Notes: a model not told the origin generated them from the letters alone. Positions 1-13,012 are shown, counted from the first letter of the stretch. The stretch: DNA of 64,000 nt from Diospyros lotus (GCF_014633365.1 NC_068351.1:6310879-6374878), one strand, 5' to 3'. Made by a program: numbers and translations.

Positions 1-545
1 AATGCTAGAATAGCAATCAACCTAACTTCAACTATAAATGACGCATTATGTATTATCAGTGTAATATGAATGCACCAAGATAGATATTTTGGAGTACCAA
101 CAATCGAGGCAAAAGATTTTCCTCTTGTAAGGTATTTGTTTGCAAAAAATTTGTAGAAAAGAGTTTAATAACAAGCTTGTATGAATAAAATTATTTGATT
201 TTATTTTTAATTTTTCTCTTTTCAGATGATGAATTATCAATTTTTTGTTTACAATGAAGTATGTAGAAGTGATAAATGAACTAAGGTCTAATATAGAGAC
301 TTGAGGAATGTAAATGAAGAAAATGAAGGGTTAGACTTCAGGTTGAGAGACAAGGTGTCATGGAAAAAATTTGAAGATTTTGAACCTGAAAGAGAAAAGT
401 GAAGTATGAAAAAGATCAATGTAGCAAATATATGTGAAGGGTTTATGTATTGATTTCTATTTATTGTATTCATGGATTATATTTGTATTTGTGATTATTG
501 ATTTTACTTGAAATAGGGTAGAAGTTGTGATAGTATTAATAACAA

Positions 546-574
546 CTAGTGGATCACCCATGCGATGCATGGAT
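546..574 (-). mobile_element. possible Helitron 3' terminus
   Basis: Read on the minus strand, a 6-bp stem (CCATGC, 3-nt loop, GCATGG; plus 558-572) is followed by about eight bases, then CTAG and a T. This is the hairpin-plus-CTAG end typical of plant Helitrons, which insert between A and T. The body would extend toward higher coordinates. I could not fix the 5' TC end and see no Rep/helicase coding sequence, so at most this is a non-autonomous element. It could also be a chance palindrome. Confidence 0.35.
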
Positions 575-599
575 GAATGGATATCATAAAAAAAAAAAA

Positions 600-3500
600 A
601 ATTATTAAAGTAAAAATTATATAATTTAATAGTTACAATAAATTAAAATCACAATAAAGAAGTAAAAAATAAATAAAATAATCGTGTTATAATCATGAAA
701 ATACAATAAAAAGATTATAGATTTTGAAATATTTCCTTATATGCATTCAAGGGTAGACAAACAATTAAAAGCACATAACTCTATCCCGAAACCATGTAAA
801 AATAAACCTAAATTAACATGTAATACAATAAGCAATGCGTAAAAAATAAAAAAATTACACAATAACAGGAAAACAAAATAAACGATAACCAACCTCTTTA
901 TTTTGAAATATGCATTAAAGGGTAGACTTTTTTTGGGGGGCATTTTTACGTGTATTTATCTCATATGTGCAAACCACACGAACTGTCAAGGCCTAATTTT
1001 TCTTAGTTGCATTCACATCACTCACTTGACAGAATAGTGATGCTATGTTACACCAGAAGACCAAATTGGGTAAAAAAATATGGTTAAAATTTAATAAATA
1101 AAAGTAAAGAATGAGAGAAAATTTGAAAAGAATAATCGAGAAAGGAGAAGAGAAGAAATTGAAGGGTTGAACGGGAATTGAGACGAAGAAGAGAGAGATA
1201 TTTACTTTCTTTTATTAATTTATCTTCATTTAAATTCTCATATTTCTCTCAATTTATCAAATCACATGCTACCATTAAGTTTCTCTTTTTTCCCACGCTT
1301 TGCCACACAATTTGAATCTTACTCACTTAATATAATTTTTAAAACACAAATTTAATTTGTATTTAATTTCTCCAAATCCAACATATAACACATCTTCAGT
1401 GTAGATTAATGAGAAAAAGGAGAATTAAATAAATGACAATAATCAATTAAATTAAAAAATAAAATTATGACATTTAAAATTATAAAAAATAATTTTAAAT
1501 TAATTAAATTGTATGTAAAATAAAGATAATTTAAATAATCAATTAATTATATAAAATAATAATAATTAAATTTTCAAAATTGATTATCCATACATGACTT
1601 TACATATTTCTCCTAACAATTAATTATCACATTTAAGATATATTATCAAATAATTCAAAAAAATATATTATCAAATATATTATCAAATAATGAAATGACT
1701 GACTAGTCTTTTGAATGCAATAAAATATATTATCAAATATAATTCTTAACAAATTATCTTTATCTTTACTGGTACTATATAAATTGTAAATTATTTCGTG
1801 AGAATGTAATGAAAGGTAAACCAACACAATAATTCAAAAAAATGGTTGAATGATTTCATTGAAAATTTTACGGCTCAGGGAAAACTTTCGACATTTTTAA
1901 AATAATGGTCAACTTATTTAAAAATTCAGTCGACATATTTTATAATTTGCCAACAATATTATGCAAATGATCCACTATTTTATCAAATAGGTCAATAATT
2001 TTAAAAAACTTTTAATATGTTATAGTAACGATTGATAATTTTTGAACTTACACAAAATTACATAGAGTCTGAAAATGCCATGTCGATAATTCAAAATAAT
2101 AGTCGATTATTTTTATTTTAAAGCTAAAAACAATCAACTTTTTTAACTAAGATGTTGATAATTTTAGACTTGTAAATCACACATGAGAGCATGCAACAAA
2201 TTGGGTTTATTTGGCCCTTAAATAAAAGCTTTGGATTTATCTGATACAAAACTTAATTTTGAACTCAATTCACCTAATTAAAAAACTCTAGGGTGCAATT
2301 TGAACCCTTTTTTAATAATAAATAATAATAATTTTCTCTAATATCAAGAATTGAATATCTTAGAGAGTAAGCTTAGAGATAACTTCTCATTCATTGAGCT
2401 GATATTATTGTACATATTCGATTGCTTTACTTCAATATTTTTAGTGATTATAATAATTTTTTTAACATTAATGAGAATTAGCACATGTGCGGTAATATGG
2501 TCAAGGAACGAACAAGTATGGTAGGCCATCAATCAGCGACCCATCAGTCTTCTAGAAGAGATTCTAACCACGCCTCTTAATGGCATTTTTTTTATCCACG
2601 GCGAGCCATCCAGAACGTTGCTCAAAGCCGGCGAAGGTCTGAAAACGCGGCGAATAATAACCCTTGGCGGCGCTGTTTGTACGGCATCCCATTCCAAAGA
2701 AGAGGCCTAGAAATAAAAGATAATGGATTTTCTATTAGTTAAGAGAGTTTATTTATAATGGGTATTATGGATTTTAATAATTACAAATATTAATTAATCA
2801 TTCATTTTTAGATGATTTTGCATCTTTGCAAGTTTTGTAGTTAAAAATAGATTTCAAAACACTTTAGGAATTTCTTACTATTTAAAAACCATGATTAAAA
2901 ATTCAACCAAAGAGTTATTGTGTCATACAATAACCTTATGCCACTAATTAGTTGCATAAATCTCTTTTATAAAGTAAAACAAATTTTATTTATAAAAATA
3001 ATTCATTATTAATTCTTACAAAGTAAAACCTTCGTGTTTGGATTTTGGGGAGTGTAATTTTATGCACATCTTTTAATAGGATAATGTGACTTGTCAATTT
3101 TGTGAGGCTTTCATTAATTCTGAATAGTCGAACTCATACTTTTTTTTTCTTATTTTTTCTCTTTATTTTCTTTCCTCTTCAAGGCAATCATCGCTGCATT
3201 TTTTCTTATCTTGATGAGGAGGTGAGAAAAGATATAGTGATGGTTGATGAATAAGTGGAGAAAAGACGAGACGACAAAGCAATGAGGGGGGGGGGGGGGG
3301 GGGGGGAGAAATGTGACTATAACAGGGTTGATTACAGAAAACAAGTGAAAAGAGCAAAAGTAGAGAAAATAGAAGAAAGAGTAAAATAAGGTAAATTTTT
3401 GGGGAGAGAGAGTTTTGTAAAAAATAACTTTTTTACTCTTAAAATTGGCTACGGTTGAAAGAGGGATCACGTCCCAAAATAACTTTTTTTACCCCTAAAA

Positions 3501-3620
3501 TTGACTTGGGTGCACCCCGGGGTGCACAAAATTGCACTTGGTTTTGAACAGTTCTACATTCTTCAAGGTAGAGCTTTTCGATTAAATAAACCAATCAACT
3601 TGCAGTTCGGACTGCCAAGA
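600..3620. other. AT-rich spacer without a recognisable gene
   Basis: The stretch is AT-rich with poly-A and poly-T tracts and no coding exon that I recognise. A short less AT-rich patch around 2570-2710 holds a minus-strand reading frame of about 40 codons that matches nothing I know. A run of 21 G lies at 3286-3306. Confidence 0.5.
3286..3306. repeat. homopolymer of 21 G
   Basis: An uninterrupted G run in AT-rich sequence. Its exact length is likely to be unreliable in any assembly. Confidence 0.9.
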
Positions 3621-3625
3621 CGACG

Positions 3626-4118
3626 CCATCCCAGCCAAAACCCTCTTCCTCCTGTCCTTTTCTCTTCTCTGAACTCTCTCTCTCTCTCTCTCTGTTTTTC
3701 AGCCAGCAACGGGCGAGACCACCGCCAGATCAGCCACCCCTTTCGGCGTTGTCGCCTCTTCCCTTCTCTTCTCCGAAATAGAAGTTGCGTGTTGAAATTT
3801 CATTGCTTGTTGTGTCTCAATTTTTTGAAAATTTGGAACAGAAAAGGCCTTGTCTCATCAAGCATGCGTTTTGCAATCTGAGATTTCGGACAGAGAGAGT
3901 TCAGAGAAGAGAAGAAAAGAAGAAGGGAAGAGAAAAGGAGGAAGAGGGAGTTGGAACGATGGCTCGTCGAAAGGGTTTCAAAGAAGAGAAGAAGAGGAAG
4001 AGAAGAGAAGAGAAGGGAAGAGGCGGTAACGACGACGGCAGTGGCAGATTTGGCGGTAGTCTCTCCTGTTGTTGGCTGAAGACCCAAAGATAAGAGGAAG
4101 AGGGTTTTGGCTGGGACA
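3626..4118. repeat. inverted repeat with pyrimidine-rich arms next to tRNA-Cys
   Basis: The plus-strand stretch from about 3626 to 3775 and the reverse complement of about 3990-4118 share the same ordered blocks. These are CCCAGCCAAAACCCTCTTCC, then TTCAGCCA.CAAC, then ACCGCCA.ATC.GCCAC, then CGCCTCTTCCCTTCTCTTC. About 200 bp of unrelated sequence separates the arms, so a transcript could fold into a long imperfect hairpin. The palindrome AAAACGACGCCGTTTT lies just outside, near 4122-4137. Reading frames across both arms are low-complexity Ser/Leu/Arg and are not credible genes. It may be a MITE-like element. Confidence 0.65.
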
Positions 4119-4224
4119 CAAAAACGACGCCGTTTTAAAACCACAAGTTATTTCACAGTTCGAATTGAAATTGGCTTGCCCTAATATAATACATATATTT
4201 AGAATATCAAAGCATTTATCAATT

Positions 4225-4296
4225 GGGTCCATAGCTCAGTGGTAGAGCATTTGACTGCAGATCAAGAGGTCACCGGTTCGAACCCGGTTGGGCCCT
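4225..4296 (+). tRNA. trnC-GCA: tRNA-Cys (anticodon GCA)
   Basis: This 72-nt sequence folds as a standard cloverleaf. Acceptor arms GGGTCCA and TGGGCCC pair (one G-U), with discriminator T at 4296. The D arm holds AGCTCAGTGGTAGAGC (internal A box) and the T arm holds GGTTCGAACCC (internal B box). The anticodon loop CTGCAGA carries GCA at 4257-4259, which reads cysteine codons. There is no intron, and a T run follows near 4330 as a candidate Pol III terminator. It lies about 0.5 kb past the 3' end of the ABC transporter gene. No base is visibly out of place, so I expect it to be functional. Confidence 0.97.
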
Positions 4297-4803
4297 TTGA
4301 TATTGTAACGGCTTTCTCATTCTTGTTGGTTTTTTAATGTCTGTTAATTGTTCTGTATTTCCTTGAATGGATATTAGGTGGTTCATAATCATGTAACTAG
4401 ATGTGATGGCACCTGCCATGCATTGTCATGGTTAACCATGATAAGATTAAAAATTATATAAAACTCTAATTTCATTTCCAATTAAGACTGTAAGAACATT
4501 GAACTTTCCTAGCAATAGAAACTGTTACACATCCCCCTTCAAAATGAACACCTTTTCCTTAAATTTGTTTGGTCAAATCAATGATTCTGATGCACAAAAG
4601 GATCCCATTAACATCCAGAAACCACCAGTCCACATGAGTTTGAAATTTACCCAGAAACCATCCGCCAATGATTCTTCACAAGCCTCCCTCAGTGTCTTCA
4701 CACTCCATTTCTGGGTCACTGTTTCTGGTGGAAGCCCCATTTTCTGGCCCAGTCTCAGAAAGATAGCTTTTTGAACTATGGAATGGAAACAGCTCTGTTA
4801 AGC

Positions 4804-7800
4804 TCACGCCTTGAGCTTCATTCGGCGCAATGACAGGTAGGCGAGCAGGCGATACCCGATGGCCATGGCCAACAGCGCCGTCACTTCCCTTGAACCACTG
4901 TCTATCTTCATCCCACCGATTGCGTGGGTGATGTGTTGGTACTGCACCTTTACGAGAAGTTTGTAGGTGTGGTAGTTGAAGGACAGGCAGCGCAGCCATG
5001 ATATGAAAACCGGAACTTCCTGCACAAGAAGAAGAGGCTGTGAACCGTCACCACAGTTGTGAGATGAGAGATGAGGATTTGTCCTGAATTGGGAAGAAAT
5101 TAGCTGTTACCTTTACAAAGTATCCACCAGCCAACATGAATGTCATCACTGTTACAGAGGCCAAAGTTGTTGCCCTCTTCAAGTCCATTAGGGTAGCCCC
5201 AATGGCTAGTCCAAGTCCCTGCAGCCATTGAACAACTCTGTTTTCTTAAAGCATTTTAAGACAGTTTTAACTTGTTTCCAACATCCCTCAATGCATCATC
5301 AAGCACAATTTTCCTATTTCAAGTTCCATATGAACGATTTGTTGCATATGAGTTATAAGAACATTATAAAAGATAAAGGCTATAGATAAAAATGATTGAC
5401 AGGCAATACAAAGATGAAGAAAATTGGCAAACCTGAGCTGCTATGATGCAGAGGAACACTGTAACCATGGTTAGGAAGAATGGACCGGCGCTCTTTCTCA
5501 GGCCGGCCATGAAATAGACAACAAGAAGGAAAAGAACCGGCAGTATGAGGTCGAGTGGGAGGTCGGTTGCAGTTCTAGCAATGAAATACGCGCTTAATCT
5601 GTACATATCGGCCGCTCTTTCCTTGTTCAGCATTGCCCTTTCCTGAGGAAACGTGAAGATGGCTGTGAAGACTGGAAAGAATCCCCAAAACACGCCGATA
5701 AAGAAGAGCAGCCCTGCCTGCAATGTCCAATCTAAATTAGGATCCTTTCTGTTATCAGCTTGGGCAATAAGTCCTTCAAATTATGATGATCAACATTTGC
5801 AGCATATGGCAATGGCCGCTTGATTAATTACCTGATCTCGCAGGTCTTTGAGACTATCACCATTGGATTGCCACCAGAGCAGCCCCAAAATGGTTGCAGT
5901 AGCAAGAACTTGGGTAATTCTCAGCCAGCTAAAATAGTCGTGTCGGCGTTCTTTGAGCCCTCTGCAGAACAGGATCGAGAACTGCTGCAACCAGCTCGCT
6001 CCCCATTCGCGCTTTGAAGCGTGCACCTTCAGCTTCAGCTCTTCATCTATTGGAAGCGGGATCATGTGTTTCTTCTTCTCGTTGTCTGCTACTCGCGTCT
6101 CATAGGCCTCGACAAGGTACTGTTCCATCCAAATATATCACAATTATAATTATAAACACTCAGCAACAACTTGGTTCTAAAATTAAGATGATTACTTATT
6201 ACCTCGTGAACAACTGCGGGAGAGGGCTTTCCATTTGCTGGTTCTCTCTCAGAGTTTCCCATTTGAACTTTGTCCTCCAATTCTGATGGGATGGAGACAT
6301 CGTTTATGTTTCCATTGGCAAGGTCTAGCAAGAACTCGGCTGGGTTCATGGCGATCAGAGGTGAACATCCTATAGATGAGAAGTAAACCGTTGCCTCGGA
6401 TGCCTTGCCGAAGTAAAGCAAGCTCCCTTTCCCAAGAAGGATCAACTTATCGAACTTGTGAAAGAGTCTGCTTGATGGCTGGTGGATTGTGGTGATCACT
6501 GTTTTCCCAGCCTGCCATATGTATAATTCATCAATTCAAACACAGATTAGTCACAGAGACATATTGTTCACCTTTCCTTCTTCTTTTCTTCTTTCTTTCT
6601 TTTTGTTTTTAGCTTTTCTTTCTTTGAATAAACGGTAAGTTACTAAGTTATGAGGTTGAGGGACACTTGTATATAAAAGAAGCAAGCTCCAACCCTTGTC
6701 CCCTGCCCTACCCATGTGGTTAGGCCTCCGCAGGGTTGTCTGAATATAGTGGCAAATCGTGGCTGCTGCTGCACTTATGTGCAATTACCACCAGCCTACC
6801 CGCCCAGGAGCCTTCTTTTTCTTTCATCATATGAGACTTTACGGCTTGGACTTGGAATGCAATAATGTTACCTCAGCAATGTCTTGTAAGATCTCAATGA
6901 TCCTCAGAGCAATTGTGGAATCCAGGCCAGAAGTGGGTTCATCGAGAAACAGAACGGAAGGGTTAATCAAAATCTCGTTGCCAATGCAAACGCGCTTCCT
7001 TTCTCCCCCTGAAACTCCTCGAACAAAGGAGCCCCCAATCATGGTGTCTTGGCACCTGAATTAAAACCTCAATGTTCACAACGCGAAATTCAACAGTCAA
7101 TCATATAGGAGGAACTTAAAATTTGTAATTTTACCTCTCCAATCCGAGCTCATAGATTACATCAAGGGCTCGTTTCTCCTTCTCCTGCTTCGACAACGAC
7201 ATGGGCAATCGCAATAGAGCTGCGTACGTCAATGTTTCCTTCACGGTAAGGTGAGGAAACAGAACGTCGTCCTGCGTCACAAACCCTATCCTGCCATATC
7301 CTTCATGTTATATAATTCAAACTCGCAACTTCATTCAATACAACGGTGGTATCACGGTTACTCTGACTACTTTCTCGGGAAATTGGGGATAGTTACCTGC
7401 TCTTTAGGAACTTTGAGTATGGCTGGTCATTGTATGTAATTGACCCGCCGGAGGCTGACTCGCTTAACCGGCCGGCGAGCAGACTAAGAAGGGTCGTCTT
7501 GCCGCTGCCGGAGGGCCCCATCAGAGCCAAAACCTCGCCGGGATTTACTGAACCAGTGATCCCATTCAAGATATCCTTCTCGACCGTCGATGTCATTCCT
7601 TTGACAATCACCTTGTAGGACACGTTTGTGAACTGCTACAACAAATAAATTAATTAATCTTCCTTACTTTCTTTGTGTGATTAATCCATGAAAACACAAG
7701 TAAGCCAGCACAGTTTCATAATTATTAATATATATTTTACCTTGAGATAGATCGGCAAGGTGGGCTCTGCTTGAATTCTCTTCTTGCGCGTGCCTCCGGC

Positions 7801-9696
7801 TTCAATATCCTCAGCTGTAAGAAGACCACACCGTACTTAATTAATGAATAATGCTATATGGACATCATTTTTGTACATCTTGAGTTATATAAGGAGTATT
7901 ATGACCAAAATACCCTGCGCCTCTCCATGCTCCTCACGCGCCTCTATATACCTCATGAGGGATATTTTTGTCATTGATACTTTTATGTAGTCCAAGATAT
8001 ACAAAAACATGTACCAATAATATTATTCATTACTTAATAGATTCGATAACTAGGATTTGAGTCAAACAACAACCATCAAATCTTAGTAATAAATAAACCC
8101 ACCTATATACATTTCTCATCTAAATGTTCTACACGAACAAGATGCAATATTGCGTGCATGATTAAAATCACATTAACCCTCTTGAGAGTTGAAATGACCG
8201 GAATGACTTTCATGGTTTTCAAAGATCCGTTTCTCTCAACCACAAAGGCCAATCCTCGAAGCTCCCTACTTGGTCATTTGAACAAACACCCTTTTTCGGA
8301 GGCTAAAATTAATATACAGTTATTAAATTTTAAAATTATAATTATTTACACGCTAAACTCTAAATTATAACTAATTATTTACTGAATTTTACTCAATACC
8401 AATCATCCATCACTGGTCATAATTCCGTCAACTATTATAAACAAAAAATGCTAACGAAATCGAACGTGACTAACGAAATCCGACATGACAAAAATAAATT
8501 TAATAAACACTCACTGAAATTTAAAAGTGTAACTATTTATTCACTGGACTTTGTTCAACGTCAACTATCTATCACCCTGTTATATCACTGTCTGATCTTA
8601 AAACACACGTTATATCGCCGTCTAATCTTGAAACATATTAAAAGATTTTTATATACATTTGAGATCATTTATTTCTCAAATTAAAAGTCAAAAACTAAAC
8701 TAATAATTCAAATTAAAAAAACTACTGATACAAACTAAAAGTAAAAAAATGTCTCCTTAAATTTTTTTATCTCCATTACGAACAACGAAATTTAAATATT
8801 TTTTTTTTACTTTTGGTTTGCATCAGTAATTTTTTTAATTTGAATCATTAGTTTAGTTTTTGACATTTGGTTTGAAAAGTAAGTGATCTCAAATGCATAT
8901 AAAAATCTTTTAATATACTTCAAGATTAGATGGTGATATAATGGGGTGATGGATGGTTGATGTTGAGCAAAGTTTAGTGAGTAAGTAATTTTATTTTTAA
9001 AATTCGAAAGTATATGTTAAATTAATTTTTGCCATCTCAAATTTCGTTAGCATTTTTCGTTTGTAATAGGTAATGAAATTATAACGAGTGATGGATAATT
9101 GACGTTAAGTAAAGTTCTGTAAGTAATTGGTTATAATTTAATGTTCTCAATAAAATATTGAGTTATTTTTATTTTCAAGGATCAAAAATTACATAACTTC
9201 TATTTAATTATTTTTATATATAGGCACGTAACATAATTATTAATTTTATTTTTGTTTCCACAAATCTTAACTGCGCACACCCACACTACACGTACCAGAG
9301 ACATTTTGAAGACTTACGAATATCGTCGTCACTGAATGGCCGGGAATCGGCGATCTCGTCGGGAGGGACGGTGAAGCCGGTGAAGGAGAAGGAGAATCCC
9401 AAGCTGGCACTGGAAGCGCGGCTCAGGGCTGCGCCGCTGCTCAGGTCGTCCAACTCAATCTTCATCTGGGCGCTTCTCGACTTCCTAATGTGCGTGTTCT
9501 TGCCACCGCCGCCGCTGTTCCTCCCCGGCGACACCGCCGACAGCAGCGACCGCCGGCTGGACTTCCTCGACAGGGTTCCGCCGCTCTCCGGCACCACCTC
9601 ACCCGAAGCCGGCGACTTCATCCCCGCAATTACCGTCTCCACAAGCTGGTCCGACTTCGTCCTTGGTAGCCCCGACGTCGTGTTTGCTTTCTCCAT
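4804..9696 (-). CDS. ABCG22: ABC transporter G family half-transporter, ABCG22-like, 10 exons
   Basis: Coding exons run 9696-9318, 7814-7741, 7632-7397, 7290-7135, 7055-6872, 6511-6203, 6119-5832, 5717-5433, 5218-5111 and 5019-4804. All introns are GT-AG and frame is kept throughout, giving 744 aa (Arabidopsis ABCG22 is about 750). The layout is the reverse type (nucleotide-binding domain first) usual for half-size ABCG pumps. The Ser-rich N-terminus with [10 protein letters not shown] and [15 protein letters not shown] is ABCG22-like. Walker [10 protein letters not shown] is near residue 190, the Q-loop near 236, signature VSGGE near 296, Walker B LFLDEP near 317, and the H-loop His near 353. 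About six hydrophobic segments follow residue 460. Half-transporters act as membrane dimers. ABCG22 is known in Arabidopsis for limiting water loss through stomata; the substrate here is unknown. The start is the first in-frame ATG, three bases after a 5'-UTR splice acceptor. The first coding intron (7815-9317) holds a fold-back repeat. Confidence 0.95.
8354..9150. repeat. fold-back element in the first coding intron of the ABCG gene
   Basis: Bases from about 8354 to 8755 are largely the reverse complement of about 8765-9150, with a very short centre. Matching landmarks are ATTATAACTAATTA against TAATTGGTTATAAT, AAAAATGCTAACGAAAT against ATTTCGTTAGCATTTTT, and TCTAATCTTGAA against TTCAAGATTAGA. 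Within each arm a shorter unit containing ACT.TGTTCAACGTCAAC also recurs, so the arms contain internal duplications. It reads as an 0.8-kb MITE or fold-back transposon. I could not define a target duplication. Confidence 0.8.
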
Positions 9697-9698
9697 TT

Positions 9699-10135
9699 CT
9701 GCTATATATATAAAATAAACCGAACCACTAAATGAACTCGTTCAATTCAAAGTAGGATAAAGATTTGATTTTTTCTAGCTAATATAAGACTCAACCAACT
9801 TAAGATTTCGAACCTATCATTTCTCTAAAAATAATCCATGTATCTAATTATGGAGAACTTACAGAGTTGTGAACATTACAGAAATCTCAAATGAAGGAAA
9901 CCAAAATGGAAATTTTACCTTGAAGAGATAAAGAATGGAAATTTTAGGTCGCATGCAAAATGAAACAATTAATCAGAAAAAAGATTGATGTTTATTCCGT
10001 ATATATATTATATGGCAATCTCATTATAAATATATATATTTGTAGCTAGATCTCCTTACAGTATTAATCATCTTGTACTTGTGTTACAGTGGCTTTTAGA
10101 AGACTAGACATAATTAAACATGTGTAATATATATA

Positions 10136-10171
<36 letters not shown>

Positions 10172-10395
10172 TGTTAAAGATGCGTTTATATCATATATAA
10201 TTAAATAAGCAGTAGAATTAAAGAGAGAGGTTTAATTTGCCATACCTTATAATTTTCCGGGAAAGAAAGGAAGAGCTGAAAGTGGAAGAACGAGGGACGG
10301 AGAGAGGACAGGAGGAGGAAGAGAGATGAAAGAGGAAAGCCCACTTGAACGCAATAATGGTAACCACCATGCGCCAGCAACTCTTCTTATAAGGA
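9699..10395 (-). promoter_or_regulatory. probable 5'-UTR exon, UTR intron and core promoter of the ABCG gene
   Basis: Just upstream of the ATG, the minus strand reads a pyrimidine/AT tract ending TATAGCAG, a good splice acceptor (AG at 9700-9699). A matching donor (AAG then GTATGG; exon end 10246) follows a purine-poor leader on the minus strand around 10250-10340, which looks like an untranslated first exon. A TTATAAG sequence at about 10387-10392 sits where a TATA box would place transcription start near 10360. All of this is inferred from signals; no transcript is available. Confidence 0.45.
10139..10168. repeat. GT dinucleotide microsatellite
   Basis: About 14 tandem GT units lie in the proposed 5'-UTR intron of the ABCG gene, preceded by a short TA run. 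Confidence 0.9.
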
Positions 10396-12235
10396 AAACC
10401 TAAAAGGGTAAACCCGAATTTACAGAACTACCCCCAGCCATCTCCTCGAATAGCAACCAATCTAAGCATTACAATTACTCAACGGACACAAGCAGCTTGT
10501 TAGTATGTACGATGCATGGTCACAGGGCAACTGGGTACAGTCAAGGGAAGGATAGAGCGAGAGCGAGAGCGAGAGAGATAGTTGTGGTTATGCATGCATA
10601 TATGAATGTACAGCCGTAGCACGCAGTACTTTTCTTCAACTCTCTTCTTGTCGGGTTCTAACAGTTTGTTTCCATTTTGGCTTGGAATTTCAAGTCAATA
10701 ATTAGCAAGCTTTAATTTTAGCATTAATTATAGGATTGAGCCTTACTAGAAGCGAAGCCATCGATCGCTTTGGTTGTGGTGGGACAGTAGTCATAAATGA
10801 TGGGTTGCTAGATCACAAAGAAGGCCTTCAACCTCTGAAACATAAGGCTTTTGTTTCATCTCGATCGCGTTGCCTCTCTTCCAGGGCACCTAATTTTGGA
10901 CCCTCTTGCATATATCATGTGCATAACTATTTCTATTTAAATTAAAGTTTTGGCATGTCAAGGATCCCCCTTTTTTTGGTGTATGTGTTATGAATCGACG
11001 GTCTATATTCGTTCACATCATCATAAACTAGTAAACAATGACAGTGTTTGAGGGAAAAAAAAAAAAAAAAACAACAGTAAACTAATAAGGTTTCATTTTG
11101 CTATATAAGTTCTTATGTTATGCAAAACTTTTACAATTCATATATTATATTACGTGTATGGTTTTTTTTAGTATTAGGTTGTCGTTATTCAGATATCGTA
11201 TGTATGTAATTTCCTAAGCCTGTTTTTTCACTTGAATTTCATTTTATTCCAATCACTAATAGATTAATGCTGTGCTTGGAATTGTGATCTTTTAACAGAA
11301 AAATACAGAAAATAATTACTTTGCGTATGCGCATGCATCTCAGCTTTGATAAAACAAAGAGTCGTCTAAACTTAATTATATATATCTCTCTGTGAACAAA
11401 AATATGTCTAATATATGCATTCCTTGAAACTCAAGTTACATCTTCCTGTTCCCCTACGTATTTCCTATTAATTTCTCATCGTTTTATTGTAATGATACTG
11501 CTATATATTTTTACATAGATTAATTTACACATTTCTTTCTATTAATTCTATATTTAATTAAGAAATTAGTAATATATTTACAACGAATTAGGGACTATCA
11601 ATTAATTTTTAAAAATTATAAACACATACATAATTATATTGTTTATAATTTTTGAAAATTAGTTAATGATGTTGTAAAGAAATATCTCTAATTTTTTGAG
11701 TGTACAGAAAATGATTATATAAATTCCATGTATAAATAATATTACTAGAATAGTAATACTAACACATCTAAAATTAACGTTAATGAAATAAAACTGCAAA
11801 AAAGTCAAAATACCCGTTTTTAGAGAAAAAAAAAAAAAAAACCATTGTTATAGGAGGAGTTTTGGAGAAAAAGAAAGAGGGGTATTTGTGTATTTTTAAA
11901 TATTTTAGCATGTTAAGTTGTAAATAATATATACTTATTTACAACTTAACTAATATTTTAAGAAAATAACATTAACCCTATTTAAATTATGGGAATAACA
12001 AATTAATTAATTACCCCATTCACCCGAAAAGAAATTAAAGGGTCAAAGGTAGATAGAAGGAAAAGGGAGGGCAAAAGAGTAAAAGCAGAGAGCGGGGGAA
12101 ATGAGTGGCTGTGAGGGTGAGGTGTATGAAAATAGGTGGTGGTCCAAAAAGGACATATTTGGTGGTTCCAGGTGATAACCCACTCTCCTTGCTCCCTGTG
12201 GATGCTTGCTGACTGTCTTGCCCATAATCACTGGC

Positions 12236-12241
12236 CACGTG
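12236..12241. promoter_or_regulatory. G-box/ABRE-like CACGTG
   Basis: The site is GGCCACGTGTCTTCCACGTCA: a palindromic CACGTG followed nine bases on by CCACGTCA. Such pairs are typical of abscisic-acid and stress-responsive plant promoters bound by bZIP factors. It is about 1.9 kb upstream of the proposed ABCG transcription start, so the link is only inferred. Confidence 0.4.
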
Positions 12242-13006
12242 TCTTCCACGTCATATTAATGAAAAATCAAAACCAATCCAATCAAATCAAACCAAATCGA
12301 TGAAGATTTCCTTCCGTTGATCTTTTTTTATTTTTTTTATTTTAATAAACTTATTTGTATTTATTCAGCATTATTATGTAAGAGCTAATCTATCAGTTAA
12401 AATTAAAAACTTTTTTTAAGAATGCATAAAAAATCAAACAAACATTTTATCAAACAAAAATATAAAATAATTGATTACTTTTGAAGTTTTTCCTAAAATG
12501 AATTTAAAATAAGATTAGCATATAATTAATATATTCTATGAGAATATTAAATAAAAATAAATAAATTTAAGACCAAACGTTTAAATTAGAAATTAAAAAT
12601 TAAAAAAATCAATTAAATCAGTTGTTTCTGTTTAGTTCTTAAAATAAATATTTTTTTTTTTACTAATAAGAAGAAATAAAATTTTAAGTTTAAAAAGATA
12701 TACAAAACTATTTTTTACTTTTTATATCTTAATTTTTCATATTTTCTCATTACAATCAATGAAAATAAATAAATTCAAAGTAGAAAAAGACAAATCAAAT
12801 CAAGGTATTATATTATTCATATATATGCTGTATATATATACACTTTCTCTTTCTCTCTTTCTAAATGTCCGCCCACGCCCACCCCGAGAGACGTCAAGCC
12901 AAGAGACGGGCGGTGCCGGCCTCACGAGGGAGGGGCAGCTGACGGCGACTGTGACGACCACAGCAGCAAGGGAGCAATTTTAGCTGTACCCTTAGCGCAT
13001 AGCCGC

Positions 13007-13012
13007 CACGTG
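13007..13012. promoter_or_regulatory. G-box CACGTG
   Basis: The context is GCCACGTGTAGG in a GC-richer island. It is a core match to the bZIP/bHLH G-box, 78 bp before a second copy. Confidence 0.4.

Noticed and set aside
2590..2695. Minus-strand 42-codon frame beginning MGCRTNSAAKG in a less AT-rich patch
   Set aside because: No recognisable family and no splice partners; too short to support.
3501..4144. Several frames of 72-126 codons on both strands
   Set aside because: They lie across the inverted repeat and are low-complexity Ser/Leu/Arg or Lys/Glu/Arg translations of CT- and GA-rich DNA; no domain, and both arms give related peptides.
4499..4774. 91-codon plus-strand frame past the ABC transporter stop
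   Set aside because: It lies opposite the expected 3' UTR and matches no family.
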